A stretch of 45,871 nt of DNA from RGIG5612 sp963599255 (GCA_963599255.1 CAVBWS010000012.1:1-45871), one strand, 5' to 3'; positions 1 through 8,967 are shown, numbered from the stretch's first letter. Notes: generated by a model not told the origin, from the letters alone. Numbers and translations are program-made.

Positions 1-80
1 TGCTTGTCTCGCTGCACATCCATTGGACGGGCTAGACGACATGAGCAAGTAGGACGATAGTCCGGATTGCGAAGGTCGTC

Positions 81-118
81 GGGATTGTGAAAGCACAAAG
101 TGCGGAACAATCCCACTT
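81..118 (+). terminator. Terminator-like hairpin
   Basis: GGGATTGT (81-88) pairs with ACAATCCC (107-114), with a nested GCAC/GTGC stem, followed by ACTTTT. It probably ends a transcript entering from the left edge. One frame of bases 2-52 is open and ends in TAG, so the tail of a gene is possible but cannot be identified. Confidence 0.4.
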
Positions 119-135
119 TTATTACATATTTCTCG

Positions 136-156
136 CAGTGGCTGCGCCGTCCCGGC
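136..156. repeat. Dispersed intergenic repeat, copy 1
   Basis: The 21-base unit CAGTGGCTGCGCCGTCCCGG+C recurs exactly just after the tatD stop codon (6066-6086). A diverged copy lies after prfC (32671-32691). Copies 1 and 3 also share ATTTCTCG immediately upstream, giving 25 of 29 identical bases with all four differences being transitions. All copies are intergenic. Confidence 0.6.
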
Positions 157-291
157 ACGGCATCAGCTTGGTGGAATTTACAATTTAACATAGCGTATCT
201 CAGGTCGAGGGAACATGAAACTTATGCCAACTGCCCGGGCGTTAAGCATCATATTCCTGACAGTCCATAAGACAACCTGATTTACATATCG

Positions 292-359
292 CTTCACCCC
301 ATAATTGCTATTTGCGGCTTTCGCCATATTTGCCCGCAGACAGCGACTATGGGGTGAAG
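292..359. repeat. 68-base inverted repeat in gene-free region
   Basis: Perfect 12-base arms, CTTCACCCCATA (292-303) and TATGGGGTGAAG (348-359), enclose a further GCGG/CCGC pairing, and TTTTG follows on the + strand. It could be a terminator or the remnant of a small mobile element. The rest of 1-650 shows no convincing gene: a 65-codon - strand frame (178-375) runs through this repeat and has no recognisable family. Confidence 0.5.
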
Positions 360-650
360 TTTTGTTATAGAACAATGCATAGGGAAGACAGTACTTTTGC
401 TGCTGTCAAAGCTTGTGGGTATGCGGCGGATGTGCATTTTCAGGGTTAAGAATCGTCAGTAAAATATCAAAAGATATGGATTATCTGAAGCATGTTCTGG
501 TATACTTACACGGCTCTGCTGAGAGAAAATGTTTATGCAGTTATTGCATTTTAGCTTGTATGAGGACAATATGACGCCGAAGACCTCGGCATATGATGAT
601 CACATTTATGCAGGGCGGCAATGTTATTAGAGTTAAGTCAGGAAAAGTCT

Positions 651-1799
651 ATGTTTGAAAATTACGAAAATGCTGAAATTACAATAGAGGAACTGGCGGA
701 TATTCATCCGTCGAAATATGTATTATATGATGTAAGGGATGAGGTGTCTCATAAATATGGGTTTATTCCGGGTGGTTCGTGGGCTGATGACCTGGCTGAG
801 CAGGCAGAAAAGGGAATACTTGAACAGGATAAGGCATATGTGATTTATTGCATGAAAGGCGAGCAGAGCAGAGATATGGCCTATGCCTTGAGGCATTATG
901 GCTACGATGCGGTTAGTCTCAAGGGCGGATACAGTCAGTGGCTTATCTCCGGCTATAGGGATGATTACAATTCTAAACAAAAGGATGTTGAAGTAAGCAT
1001 AAGAAAGAAATTCCACAAGCAGTTGTTTACACCATTTGCCAAGGCAATCAACCAATACCAATTGGTCCAGGAAGGTGACAGGATCGCAGTGTGCATCTCC
1101 GGCGGCAAGGATTCCATGCTTATGGCCAAACTCTTTCAGGAACTTCAAAATCACAGAAAGTTCCCGTTTGAGCTGGTATTTCTGGTTATGGATCCCGGAT
1201 ACAGCGAGATCAACCGACTGGTAATCGAGAAGAATGCGAGAATGCTGGGGATTCCGATTACTATATTTGAGTCCACGATATTTGACGCGGTATATGATAT
1301 CGATAAGTCCCCATGCTATCTATGCGCAAGAATGAGAAGGGGCTATCTGTACAGCAAGGCTCAGGAGCTGGGATGCAACAAGATTGCCCTCGGTCATCAT
1401 TATGATGATGTTATTGAGACTATATTGATGGGGATGCTTTACGGTGGGCAAATGCAGACGATGATGCCTAAGCTTCACAGTACGAATTTTGAGGGAATGG
1501 AACTTATAAGGCCGATGTATCTGATCCGTGAGAATGACATAATCCATTGGAGAGATTACAATGACCTGCATTTTATACAGTGCGCCTGTCATTTTACGGA
1601 TACCTGCTCATCATGCCGTGAGGACGGAACATCGGCTTCAAAACGTATGGAGACGAAGCAGCTGATCGCACAGCTCAAGAAAATCAATCCGTATGTTGAG
1701 AGCAATATATTTAAGAGCGTGGAAAATGTAAGCCTCAGCACGATTATTGCATATAAGGATAAGAATGGTGTGAAGCATAATTTCCTTGAGGAATACTAA
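651..1799 (+). CDS. Rhodanese domain fused to TtcA-like PP-loop sulfurtransferase
   Basis: Predicted tRNA thiolation enzyme. The N-terminal ~110 residues are a rhodanese domain with a candidate catalytic Cys in VIYCMKGEQSR. The rest is a PP-loop ATPase with the SGGKDS nucleotide motif, then the TtcA-type cysteine motif in SPCYLCARMRRG and a second Cys-rich stretch (CACHFTDTCSSC). TtcA proteins make 2-thiocytidine in tRNA using an Fe-S cluster; the fused rhodanese could supply persulfide sulfur, which is inference. I chose ATG 651 because AGGAAAAG lies just upstream; the in-frame ATG at 621 would add ten residues and has a poorly spaced site. The product is 382 residues. The exact tRNA target is not certain, so no symbol is given. 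Confidence 0.85.
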   Translation: MFENYENAEITIEELADIHPSKYVLYDVRDEVSHKYGFIPGGSWADDLAEQAEKGILEQDKAYVIYCMKGEQSRDMAYALRHYGYDAVSLKGGYSQWLISGYRDDYNSKQKDVEVSIRKKFHKQLFTPFAKAINQYQLVQEGDRIAVCISGGKDSMLMAKLFQELQNHRKFPFELVFLVMDPGYSEINRLVIEKNARMLGIPITIFESTIFDAVYDIDKSPCYLCARMRRGYLYSKAQELGCNKIALGHHYDDVIETILMGMLYGGQMQTMMPKLHSTNFEGMELIRPMYLIRENDIIHWRDYNDLHFIQCACHFTDTCSSCREDGTSASKRMETKQLIAQLKKINPYVESNIFKSVENVSLSTIIAYKDKNGVKHNFLEEY

Positions 1800-1970
1800 A
1801 GGTCCGCATACTGGATTAATTAATCTTGTGCTGCCTGCGATTTGGCGCCAAGTATTTTAAAAGTATACTCAACAGAGGTTGAAAAATCAGCGATAATTCA
1901 TTATGATAACCAAGTTAAACTGACATGCTGTATATAGCGGCACAACTTAAAAAAGAGGATTATAGATTAT

Positions 1971-2609
1971 ATGTTAAACGATTATAGATATTATCTTAAT
2001 GAAACCTATGATTTCGAGAAGAGCACGTGGGTGGGCATAGGACTTGCTATCTGGACCATCGGCGGAGTGCTGGGATTTTTATATGAGACAATATTTTACT
2101 GGGCCAATTCCGGCTTTCAGACGTTTTATTGGACCAGCAGTACCTTCGGACCTTGGATGGGAACATATAGTTTAGCTTCACTTCTGATATTTCTTATTTT
2201 GTATTGCTATAGAAAGAGACCTTGGACGGTTATTTTAGTAAGTGCAATTGGGTGCTCGCTGATACAGCTGCTGGCAGGATTATGCATGTATTATTTCTTC
2301 GATGGCAAGAGGATATGGAACTATACTCTTGAATCCCTTAATTACGGTAATCTGAGCGGATTCATTTGCCTGAGGTCTGTGATTGTTTATGCGATCCTGA
2401 GCATACTTATCATGTATGTATTCGTTCCGATATTACTCGAAATGGCATGCAAAATGAATTATTCGTCATTTATTAAATTGTGGTTTATTATTGGATTCAT
2501 CTGTCTGGCTGATATGGCATATAACGATATCATCACAGCAGTAGTGCCGGGACTTCCTTCAGCCGAAGGAGTTTACAGCCGTATCGGATTTAATTTCAGA
2601 AGAATGTAA
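1971..2609 (+). CDS. Multi-pass membrane protein, PF06541 (CmpB-like) family
   Basis: A 212-residue membrane protein with about five or six hydrophobic segments. The pattern GFLYETIFYW...GPWMGTYS resembles the PF06541 family, often annotated as putative ABC transporter type IV / CmpB, common in Clostridia and without a firm function. No ATPase gene is adjacent, so transport activity is not supported here. AGAGGAT lies about 11 bases before the ATG. The upstream gap (1800-1970) shows no gene. Confidence 0.7.
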   Translation: MLNDYRYYLNETYDFEKSTWVGIGLAIWTIGGVLGFLYETIFYWANSGFQTFYWTSSTFGPWMGTYSLASLLIFLILYCYRKRPWTVILVSAIGCSLIQLLAGLCMYYFFDGKRIWNYTLESLNYGNLSGFICLRSVIVYAILSILIMYVFVPILLEMACKMNYSSFIKLWFIIGFICLADMAYNDIITAVVPGLPSAEGVYSRIGFNFRRM

Positions 2610-2666
2610 ACGAACCGGATGGAATGCAATTTGAAGTAAGCATACGTAGTTGCTTGGAGAAAAAAT

Positions 2667-3143
2667 ATGTTCAGACCTATCAGAAGAATAAAAAAAGAAA
2701 TAAGCCATGAGGCCGCTGAGCAGCTCTTACTAGAGTCGAAGCGCGGCGTGCTGGCGGTGAACGGAGACGATGGATATCCGTATGCGATACCGGTTGATTA
2801 TCTCTATGATGCGGCACAGGGTAAGATATATTTTCACGGCGCTAAGGCAGGACACAAGGTAGATTCTCTTAAGAAGTGCGACAAAGTATGCTTCACGGTA
2901 TTTGGAAAGGAGACCATCAAGGATCTGGAATGGGCACCTTATTGGCAGAGCACTGTAGTGTTTGGAAGATGCCATTTGCTTGAAACAAATGAGGAAACCG
3001 AACAGATCTTAAGACGGATCGCGAGAAGATATTATCCTGACGAGGACGCAATTAATGCGGAGATTAATTCATCACTTAAGGCAGTGCAAATGTACGAAAT
3101 CACTATTGAACACATGAGCGGCAAGGAGATTCAGGAGAGATGA
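2667..3143 (+). CDS. Pyridoxamine 5'-phosphate oxidase-fold flavoprotein (NimA-like)
   Basis: 158 residues with the split-barrel flavin-binding pattern: an N-terminal LLLESKRGVLAVNGDDGYPYAIPVDY strand pair, then IYFHGAKAGHKVDSLKKCDKVCFTVFG. These are the usual marks of the NimA/PNPOx-like group, which binds FMN or similar cofactors and reduces small molecules. True substrates of these clostridial paralogues are mostly unknown, so nitroimidazole reduction should not be assumed. TTGGAGAAA precedes the ATG. It stands 58 bases after the previous gene. Confidence 0.8.
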   Translation: MFRPIRRIKKEISHEAAEQLLLESKRGVLAVNGDDGYPYAIPVDYLYDAAQGKIYFHGAKAGHKVDSLKKCDKVCFTVFGKETIKDLEWAPYWQSTVVFGRCHLLETNEETEQILRRIARRYYPDEDAINAEINSSLKAVQMYEITIEHMSGKEIQER

Positions 3144-3247
3144 GCCGGCGTTAGGATCGAGGGCATATTTCAATATAGTACAAGTTAGGGAAATTCAGAT
3201 AAATATATTTCTGCCGACTCATTTGCCGGCAGAGGAAAAGAGGAACA

Positions 3248-4864
3248 ATGTCAAAACCATATTATATTACAACAGCGATTGCCTATACTTCAGGTAAGCC
3301 GCATATCGGCAATACGTACGAGATCGTATTGGCTGATGCTATTGCACGTTTCCGCAGGATGGAAGGCTACGACGTAAGATTTCAGACGGGAACTGATGAA
3401 CATGGTCAGAAGATTGAGGACAAGGCCAAGGCAGCGGGATTAACCCCTAAGGAGTTCGTGGATAAGACTGCGGCTGAGGTTAAGCGCATCTGGGATCTGA
3501 TGAATACATCTTATGACAGATTCATAAGAACGACTGATGCGGATCATGAGGTACAGGTTCAGAAGATTTTTAAGAAGCTCTATGAGAAGGGCGACATATA
3601 TAAGGGCTCTTACGAAGGCTTGTATTGCAAGGAGTGCGAGGCATTCTATACAGCCAGCCAGGTTAAGGATAACAAGTGTCCGGACTGCGGCATGGAGGTT
3701 CATCCGGCCAAGGAAGAGGCTTATTTCTTCAAAATGAGCAAATATGCTGACCGTCTGATCGAACATATCGAGACTCATCCTGAGTTCATCCAGCCTGAAT
3801 CCCGTAAAAATGAGATGATGAATAATTTCCTTAAGCCGGGACTTCAGGATCTGTGCGTATCACGTACATCGTTTAAGTGGGGCATTCCGGTGGATTTCGA
3901 TCCGGAACATGTTGTTTATGTATGGATTGATGCACTGTCCAACTACATCACAGGTTTAGGATATGATGCTGACGGTAATCATGGCGAGCTGTATAAGAAA
4001 TACTGGCCGGCGGATCTGCACCTGATCGGTAAAGATATCTTAAGATTCCATACAATTTACTGGCCGATCATGCTGATGGCATTGGACGTAGAACTGCCTA
4101 AACAGGTATTCGGACATCCGTGGCTCTTACTGGCTAAAAATGATAAGCAGGAGGACGAGGATGCACCGGTTAAGATGAGCAAATCCCGTGGCAATGTTAT
4201 CTATGCTGACGATCTGGTAGAGGTATTCGGCATTGATGCCGTAAGATATTTCGTTCTGCATGAGATGCCGTTTGAAAATGACGGAACCATCTCATGGGAG
4301 CTTATGGTTGAGCGTGTTAATTCGGATCTTGCCAATACTTTGGGCAATCTGGTCAACAGAACCATCTCGATGTCCAATAAATATTTCGGCGGAGTTGTTG
4401 AAAATAAGGGCACAACCTGCGAGAAGTGTGCAGCACTTGATGAAGACTTCAAGTCTGTGATTACGGGCATCAAAGACAAGGCTGTGGAGAAAATGGTTGA
4501 TCTTCATGTTGCCGATGCTATGACGGAGATCTGGAACATCTTCAAGAGATGTAATAAATATATTGATGAGACGGAGCCATGGGTTTTGGCTAAGGATGAG
4601 GCGAAGAAGGACCGCCTGGCTACAGTTCTGTATAATCTGATCGAAGGAATCACCATCGGTGCTTCACTTATCCAGCCATTTATGCCGGATACAGCTGAAA
4701 ATATCGTAAGTCAGTTAAATACGAAGCTCCGGGCATTTGAAGACTTGGATAAGTTCGGACTCTATCCGTCAGGCAACAAGGTAACAGAAAAACCTCAGAT
4801 TCTCTTCGCACGCCGAGACCTTAAGGAAGTGCTGGCGCAGGTAGAAGAGCTTACAGCAAAATAA
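3248..4864 (+). CDS. metG: Methionyl-tRNA synthetase
   Basis: Charges tRNA-Met for translation. The HIGH signature is HIGN at residues 19-22 and KMSKS is at 309-313. A four-Cys zinc knuckle (YCKECEAF...KCPDCG) sits in the connective domain. At 538 residues it lacks the C-terminal tRNA-binding (EMAP/OB) domain of longer MetG proteins, which is normal for one subtype. GAGGAACA lies directly upstream of the ATG. Only four bases separate it from tatD, a pairing common in Firmicutes, so the two are probably co-transcribed with rsmA following. No T-box-like leader was seen upstream. Confidence 0.97.
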   Translation: MSKPYYITTAIAYTSGKPHIGNTYEIVLADAIARFRRMEGYDVRFQTGTDEHGQKIEDKAKAAGLTPKEFVDKTAAEVKRIWDLMNTSYDRFIRTTDADHEVQVQKIFKKLYEKGDIYKGSYEGLYCKECEAFYTASQVKDNKCPDCGMEVHPAKEEAYFFKMSKYADRLIEHIETHPEFIQPESRKNEMMNNFLKPGLQDLCVSRTSFKWGIPVDFDPEHVVYVWIDALSNYITGLGYDADGNHGELYKKYWPADLHLIGKDILRFHTIYWPIMLMALDVELPKQVFGHPWLLLAKNDKQEDEDAPVKMSKSRGNVIYADDLVEVFGIDAVRYFVLHEMPFENDGTISWELMVERVNSDLANTLGNLVNRTISMSNKYFGGVVENKGTTCEKCAALDEDFKSVITGIKDKAVEKMVDLHVADAMTEIWNIFKRCNKYIDETEPWVLAKDEAKKDRLATVLYNLIEGITIGASLIQPFMPDTAENIVSQLNTKLRAFEDLDKFGLYPSGNKVTEKPQILFARRDLKEVLAQVEELTAK

Positions 4865-4868
4865 TTAT

Positions 4869-6065
4869 ATGAGTATGATTATAGATACACATGCACATTA
4901 TGATGACCATGCGTTTGATGGAGACCGGAAAGAGATTCTTTCCGGTCTTTTAGAAAGAGGCGTGGCAAATGTAATAAATGCCTCAGCTGCAGCAAGAACC
5001 CTTCCTAAGGTGCTTGCGCTGGCGGAACATTATGATTTTGTATATGCAATGGCAGGTCTGCACCCTTGTGAGGTATATGGCTGCGGCGATAATACAGGCA
5101 GTCATGTTATGGAAGTGTATGGACGCGAAACTGATGCAGGAAGTCAGGTTACGGATATGCATGGTGGAGATGTCAGTGGGAATGCGGCATCTCCTGCAAA
5201 AGTAACAGATGCAGGCATTGTGCTGCCGAAAACGGAAGATCTGAAGGCAGCAATACAGGCTATGGTGATGAATGATGACAGATCAGACCACACTGAGGGC
5301 GGCAAATTGTCACAGCTGGCAGATAACAGCTGTGTGAGCACAGAAGAAGCAGCTGGTGATCCAGAAGGACTGGCATGGAAGGTCGCCGAAGCCAAGGCAG
5401 ATATTGAGTGGGTACAGACCTATAATATAATTAAAATACAGGAATGGCTGGGGGAAGCATTTGCAGCATACGATCCTGATGAGATAATTACATCAGAATG
5501 GACGGCGTCGGAGCGCGAGATGAAGCTGCTGCAGGCCGCGCTGGCGCACCCTAAGGTGGTAGCAGTGGGAGAGATAGGACTGGATTACCATTATGATGAT
5601 ACCAATAAGCCGCTGCAGAATAAATGGTTTGCCGATCAGATAAATCTGGCCAGGGAATTTAATAAACCTGTTAATATTCACAGCCGGGATGCTGCAGCAG
5701 ATACAGCAGATCTTATGAAGGCAGAACATGCCCGAGACGTTGGCGGCATAGTTCATTGTTTCTCCTATGGCAAAGAGATGGCGGCGGAGTTTCTTGATAT
5801 GGGCTTCATGCTGGGAATCGGCGGCGTAGTCACATTCAAGAATTCCAAGAAGATCAAGGAAGTAGTATCATATATGCCGCTGGATATGCTGGTTTTAGAG
5901 ACAGACTGCCCATATCTGGCACCGTCACCATACAGAGGCAAACGAAATGATTCCGGATACATCAGCTACGCGGCGCAGGCGATTGCAGACATCAAGGCAG
6001 TGACGGCGGAGCAGGTGATTGAAATAGCTGCGCAGAATGCCAGACGGGTGTATAAGCTGGGATGA
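4869..6065 (+). CDS. tatD: TatD-family metal-dependent hydrolase with large internal insertion
   Basis: TatD proteins are metal-dependent nucleases/hydrolases with a TIM barrel. The N-terminal DTHAHYDD metal motif, AGLHP, GEIGLDYHYD, NIHSRDA, IVHCFSY and LETDCPYLAP are all present. The family is normally about 255 residues; this one is 398. The extra ~140 residues (about 71-212) fall between AGLHP and the strand before GEIGLDYH. The first half of the insertion is Gly/Ser/Asp-rich and low-complexity; the second half (KADIEWVQTYNIIKIQEWLGEAF) looks helical. The frame is open throughout, so this is not an assembly break. The ATG lies four bases after metG with no clear ribosome site, suggesting translational coupling. 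Confidence 0.92.
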   Translation: MSMIIDTHAHYDDHAFDGDRKEILSGLLERGVANVINASAAARTLPKVLALAEHYDFVYAMAGLHPCEVYGCGDNTGSHVMEVYGRETDAGSQVTDMHGGDVSGNAASPAKVTDAGIVLPKTEDLKAAIQAMVMNDDRSDHTEGGKLSQLADNSCVSTEEAAGDPEGLAWKVAEAKADIEWVQTYNIIKIQEWLGEAFAAYDPDEIITSEWTASEREMKLLQAALAHPKVVAVGEIGLDYHYDDTNKPLQNKWFADQINLAREFNKPVNIHSRDAAADTADLMKAEHARDVGGIVHCFSYGKEMAAEFLDMGFMLGIGGVVTFKNSKKIKEVVSYMPLDMLVLETDCPYLAPSPYRGKRNDSGYISYAAQAIADIKAVTAEQVIEIAAQNARRVYKLG

Positions 6066-6086
6066 CAGTGGCTGCGCCGTCCCGGC
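6066..6086. repeat. Dispersed intergenic repeat, copy 2
   Basis: Identical over 21 bases to 136-156. It begins immediately after the tatD stop codon and occupies the short tatD-rsmA spacer. Confidence 0.6.
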
Positions 6087-6158
6087 GCGCGAAAAATGAT
6101 TGAGGGCCGTTTCGAACTGCAGCAATCATTGCTCGAGATCATTACAGGAGGATTTAAC

Positions 6159-7082
6159 ATGGCAGGTACGAACAGCACCACCATTGAATTACTGAAAAAA
6201 TACAACTTTTCGATTCAGAAGAAATACGGTCAGAATTTCCTGATTGATGATAATATTTTAAGCGGGATCGTAAGTGCCGCTGAGGTTACGAAGGATGATA
6301 TCGTACTTGAGATCGGGCCGGGACTGGGTGCTTTGACTGGGCAATTGTGCAGAGCAGCAGGTCAGGTGATAGCTGTCGAGGTGGACAAAATGCTGATACC
6401 AATCCTGGGGGAAACCATGCAGGATCATGACAATTTCACGCTTGTTAATGAGGACATTCTGAAGGTCGATATAGAGGCCTTAATTACTCGGGTTGTGAAG
6501 GAGAAGATGGCCGGAACAGACGCGACGAGGGCATCTGAAGGAGAAAGCTGCGACTTGGAGTCAGGATTGCCTAAGATCAAGGTGGTGGCAAATCTTCCAT
6601 ATTACATAACTACTCCGATCATTATGGAGCTGCTTGAGAAGAAGAGCTGCATTAAGAGCATAACAGTAATGGTTCAGAAGGAAGTTGCGGAACGTATGCA
6701 GGAGCGGCCGGGAAGCAAGAGTTACGGCGCTCTGTCACTAGCGGTTCAGTATTATTCAAAGCCGGAGTATGTAATGACGGTTACAAGAAACTGCTTTCTC
6801 CCGCGGCCTGATGTTGATTCGGCTGTTATAAGACTGGATATCTATGCTCCGGATCATAGGCCTGTCAAGGCAGCAGATCCTTCTAAAATGTTTGCAATAA
6901 TAAGAGCAGCATTTAATCAGAGAAGAAAAACCCTGGCCAACTCCATTGCCAATGCTAAGTCACTGGGATACACCAGAGATCAGGTCGTAAATGCACTTCG
7001 CGAGATGAACTTATCAGAGACAGTCAGAGGAGAGGCACTGACGCTGGAGGAATTTGCCGGTTTGTCAGATCGATTGGGATGA
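6159..7082 (+). CDS. rsmA: 16S rRNA (adenine1518/1519-N6) dimethyltransferase
   Basis: RsmA/KsgA dimethylates two adjacent adenines near the 3' end of 16S rRNA during 30S maturation. Seen here: KKYGQNFLID, the SAM motif LEIGPGLGALT, and the catalytic NLPYYITTPI. The C-terminal helical domain includes FNQRRKTLANS. A longer frame opens at 6096, but AGGAGG at 6146-6151 places the start at ATG 6159, giving 307 residues. About 25 extra residues (roughly 113-138, rich in Ala, Ser, Glu and Asp) precede NLPYY, echoing the insertions in the neighbouring TatD and MobA-like proteins. Gene order metG-tatD-rsmA is typical of Firmicutes. Confidence 0.96.
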   Translation: MAGTNSTTIELLKKYNFSIQKKYGQNFLIDDNILSGIVSAAEVTKDDIVLEIGPGLGALTGQLCRAAGQVIAVEVDKMLIPILGETMQDHDNFTLVNEDILKVDIEALITRVVKEKMAGTDATRASEGESCDLESGLPKIKVVANLPYYITTPIIMELLEKKSCIKSITVMVQKEVAERMQERPGSKSYGALSLAVQYYSKPEYVMTVTRNCFLPRPDVDSAVIRLDIYAPDHRPVKAADPSKMFAIIRAAFNQRRKTLANSIANAKSLGYTRDQVVNALREMNLSETVRGEALTLEEFAGLSDRLG

Positions 7083-7331
7083 CAAATTGTGATTGCTGGC
7101 GATTGTGACTGCCATGTGCTGCGGATTACAGAATGCGGCAGCTACTCTCTTGAAGCTTTTGCTGATAGTTTTTCAGCAGAGATCATTTAAAAAGCAGCTT
7201 GCATCAGAACTTATGTACATGTAAAATTTTGATAACCGTAATGTATTGGTTAGTGTCAGATGACCTATGAAAAACTGAGCCGAAAAAGCTCGGATAAGCA
7301 TTGAAAACTGCAGGCATTTTGACAGAAAGGC

Positions 7332-8213
7332 ATGAAGATGAAGACATTAGTAATATTAGCCGGCGGCAAGAGCAGCCGTATGGGCACAGACAAAACATTT
7401 CTTGAATATAATGGCAAGACTTTTCTGCAGATGCTGCTTGATGAAGCCAATAAGCACTTCGGCAGAGTAATTGTTGCAGGCGGCAGTAAAGAGCATGCCC
7501 TTAAGATTTATGAATATATAAAGGCATCGGGTATGCGCGCATCAAGCCAGCCGGAGATCTTAGAGGATAAGTACGACAGCATTGGCCCTATGGGAGGTAT
7601 CATGTCTGTATTTGAACAGACCAAGCTTCGGGAATTTGCCGTAACGGCGGTTGACTGCCCGAATGCCTCAATGGAAGTGCTGGCACAGCTTCTTGATAAA
7701 ATGAAGGCAGCTGACGATAAATATGATGAAATGCATCCTGTTTCCCCAAAAGGATATGAGATGCCTAAGCTCAGGTTGGTAGAACCTGATGAATCATTAG
7801 AGGATATTATACAGGCAGAGAAAAAACTTGCCGAGGAAAAAGAACCGCCGGTGGCAGTTATGCTGTCGCTAAGAGACGATTTATCAAGACACGAGGGCAG
7901 CGATCAAAAAGATGCTGCGGGTAATACCGGTAACTGTGTGGACAATAGCCTGAATATAGTGCAGCATATTGAAGATCTGCACATAGAAGCCTGCGCTGCG
8001 GCATATTCAAGAAGAGCATATAACCTGATGAAGCAGTCACAGGAGTTGGGGAAATTTGCCTTGTTTAAGGCTCTCGGTATGGAAAATATCGAATTAGTTC
8101 AGGCAGAGGATATAAAGAAGACAAATCCTGGATTAAATGATATAGATTTAGAGAAAGCATTTGCAAATATTAACTGTATTGAGGAATATAAGAATATGAT
8201 GGCATCCAAATAA
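7332..8213 (+). CDS. MobA-like nucleotidyltransferase with internal insertion
   Basis: The N terminus (LAGGKSSRMGTDKTFLEYNGKTF) is the nucleotide-binding signature of MobA-type molybdenum cofactor guanylyltransferases. TAVDCPNAS matches the metal-binding Asp region, and the C-terminal GKFALFKALGMENIELVQ...NINCIEEYKN matches the MobA tail. MobA proteins are about 190-200 residues; this has 293. Roughly residues 125-215 are an acidic, low-complexity insertion. No other molybdopterin gene is in the window, so the physiological substrate is uncertain. AGAAAGG precedes ATG 7332. The upstream gap (7083-7331) shows no gene. Confidence 0.8.
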   Translation: MKMKTLVILAGGKSSRMGTDKTFLEYNGKTFLQMLLDEANKHFGRVIVAGGSKEHALKIYEYIKASGMRASSQPEILEDKYDSIGPMGGIMSVFEQTKLREFAVTAVDCPNASMEVLAQLLDKMKAADDKYDEMHPVSPKGYEMPKLRLVEPDESLEDIIQAEKKLAEEKEPPVAVMLSLRDDLSRHEGSDQKDAAGNTGNCVDNSLNIVQHIEDLHIEACAAAYSRRAYNLMKQSQELGKFALFKALGMENIELVQAEDIKKTNPGLNDIDLEKAFANINCIEEYKNMMASK

Positions 8214-8349
8214 TGTATAATTGAGACATTATAGGAACATCTGTATAGAATATCTGAATATCCGGTTGAACTGATAAACCAGGGTGTTTTAAGGAAACAT
8301 TTTAAAGATCAACGATTCAAGGTTAAGGATTACAGGAAGGAGTGATTTT

Positions 8350-8586
8350 ATGCCAGGACATGGACCAGGAGGACCAGGCGGCCCAGGAATGGGCGGAGGA
8401 CCAAGAATGGGTGGCGGCCCGGGGATGGGAGGCCCGAGACCAGGCGGCCCGGGGATGAGAGGCCCTAGAATGGGTGGACCGAGAAGACCATGGGGACCGC
8501 CACCGCCAAGGCGCGGAGGCTGCTGCCTTATGCCATTTATCTTTATTGCTGCTATTATTGCTGCTATAGTTGCGATCATTTTATAG
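8350..8586 (+). CDS. Small Gly/Pro/Arg/Met-rich protein with C-terminal membrane anchor
   Basis: A 78-residue protein of unknown function. Residues 1-57 are low-complexity repeats of GGP, GMGG and PRMGG units with many Arg and Met. Then comes GGCCLMPF and a single hydrophobic segment at the very C terminus (IFIAAIIAAIVAIIL). This is a tail-anchored layout with the disordered part most likely in the cytoplasm. AAGGAGTG upstream of the ATG supports translation. The antisense frame (8289-8579) is the mirror image of the repeat and is rejected. No function is proposed. Confidence 0.7.
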   Translation: MPGHGPGGPGGPGMGGGPRMGGGPGMGGPRPGGPGMRGPRMGGPRRPWGPPPPRRGGCCLMPFIFIAAIIAAIVAIIL

Positions 8587-8588
8587 TA

Positions 8589-8628
8589 GAACGAATAATA
8601 ATTAACTATCCTAGTTATTATTTTGTTC
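8589..8628 (+). terminator. Hairpin after the Gly/Pro-rich gene
   Basis: GAAC-AATAATAA-ACTA pairs imperfectly with TAGTTATTATT-GTTC, just after the stop codon at 8586. It is AU-rich, so moderate as a terminator. Confidence 0.45.
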
Positions 8629-8769
8629 TTGTTGGCACAAGCGTTTAATGACTATTCGTTTTATAGTCGGATTCTTTTTTTAACACTGTAATAGTGCCTG
8701 AATGATTCTAATTTAAGGACAGATTATTCAAAAAAAGCAGTTATCGATTGAAAGTCTGCAGTCAGGATT

Positions 8770-8829
8770 ACCTCCGGCCGTATGCTTATGCATGAAAATG
8801 CTGATTGAACATACGGTTCGGAGGTTTTT
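8770..8829 (+). terminator. Strong rho-independent terminator
   Basis: ACCTCCG (8770-8776) pairs with CGGAGGT (8819-8825) around an inner GTATG/CATAC stem, and a TTTTTG tract follows. No gene ends close by: the nearest upstream stop is at 8586. It therefore either terminates read-through or ends a small untranslated RNA in 8630-8770. No reading frame is evident there. Confidence 0.7.
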
Positions 8830-8938
8830 GTGTAATAGTGGATTTTAAGCAAACTTCAAGTCTTTTGAGTGTCAATTTCTGTTAGGTCGTACTGTAAATT
8901 ATAAAAATAATAAAAATTACTAAATTGCAATAAAAGTG

Positions 8939-8966
8939 TTGACAATGGCAGAAATTCTTGTAAAAT
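8939..8966 (+). promoter_or_regulatory. Promoter of the Fur/PerR-like gene
   Basis: TTGACA (8939-8944), a 16-base spacer and TAAAAT (8961-8966). The candidate operator begins two bases after the -10 box. Confidence 0.7.
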
Positions 8967-8967
8967 A

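Noticed and set aside
178..375. 65-codon - strand frame near the left edge
   Set aside because: It runs through a long inverted repeat, has no ribosome site that I trust and matches no family I recognise.
8289..8579. 96-codon - strand Gly/Pro-rich frame
   Set aside because: It is the complement of the repetitive + strand gene, which has the better ribosome site.
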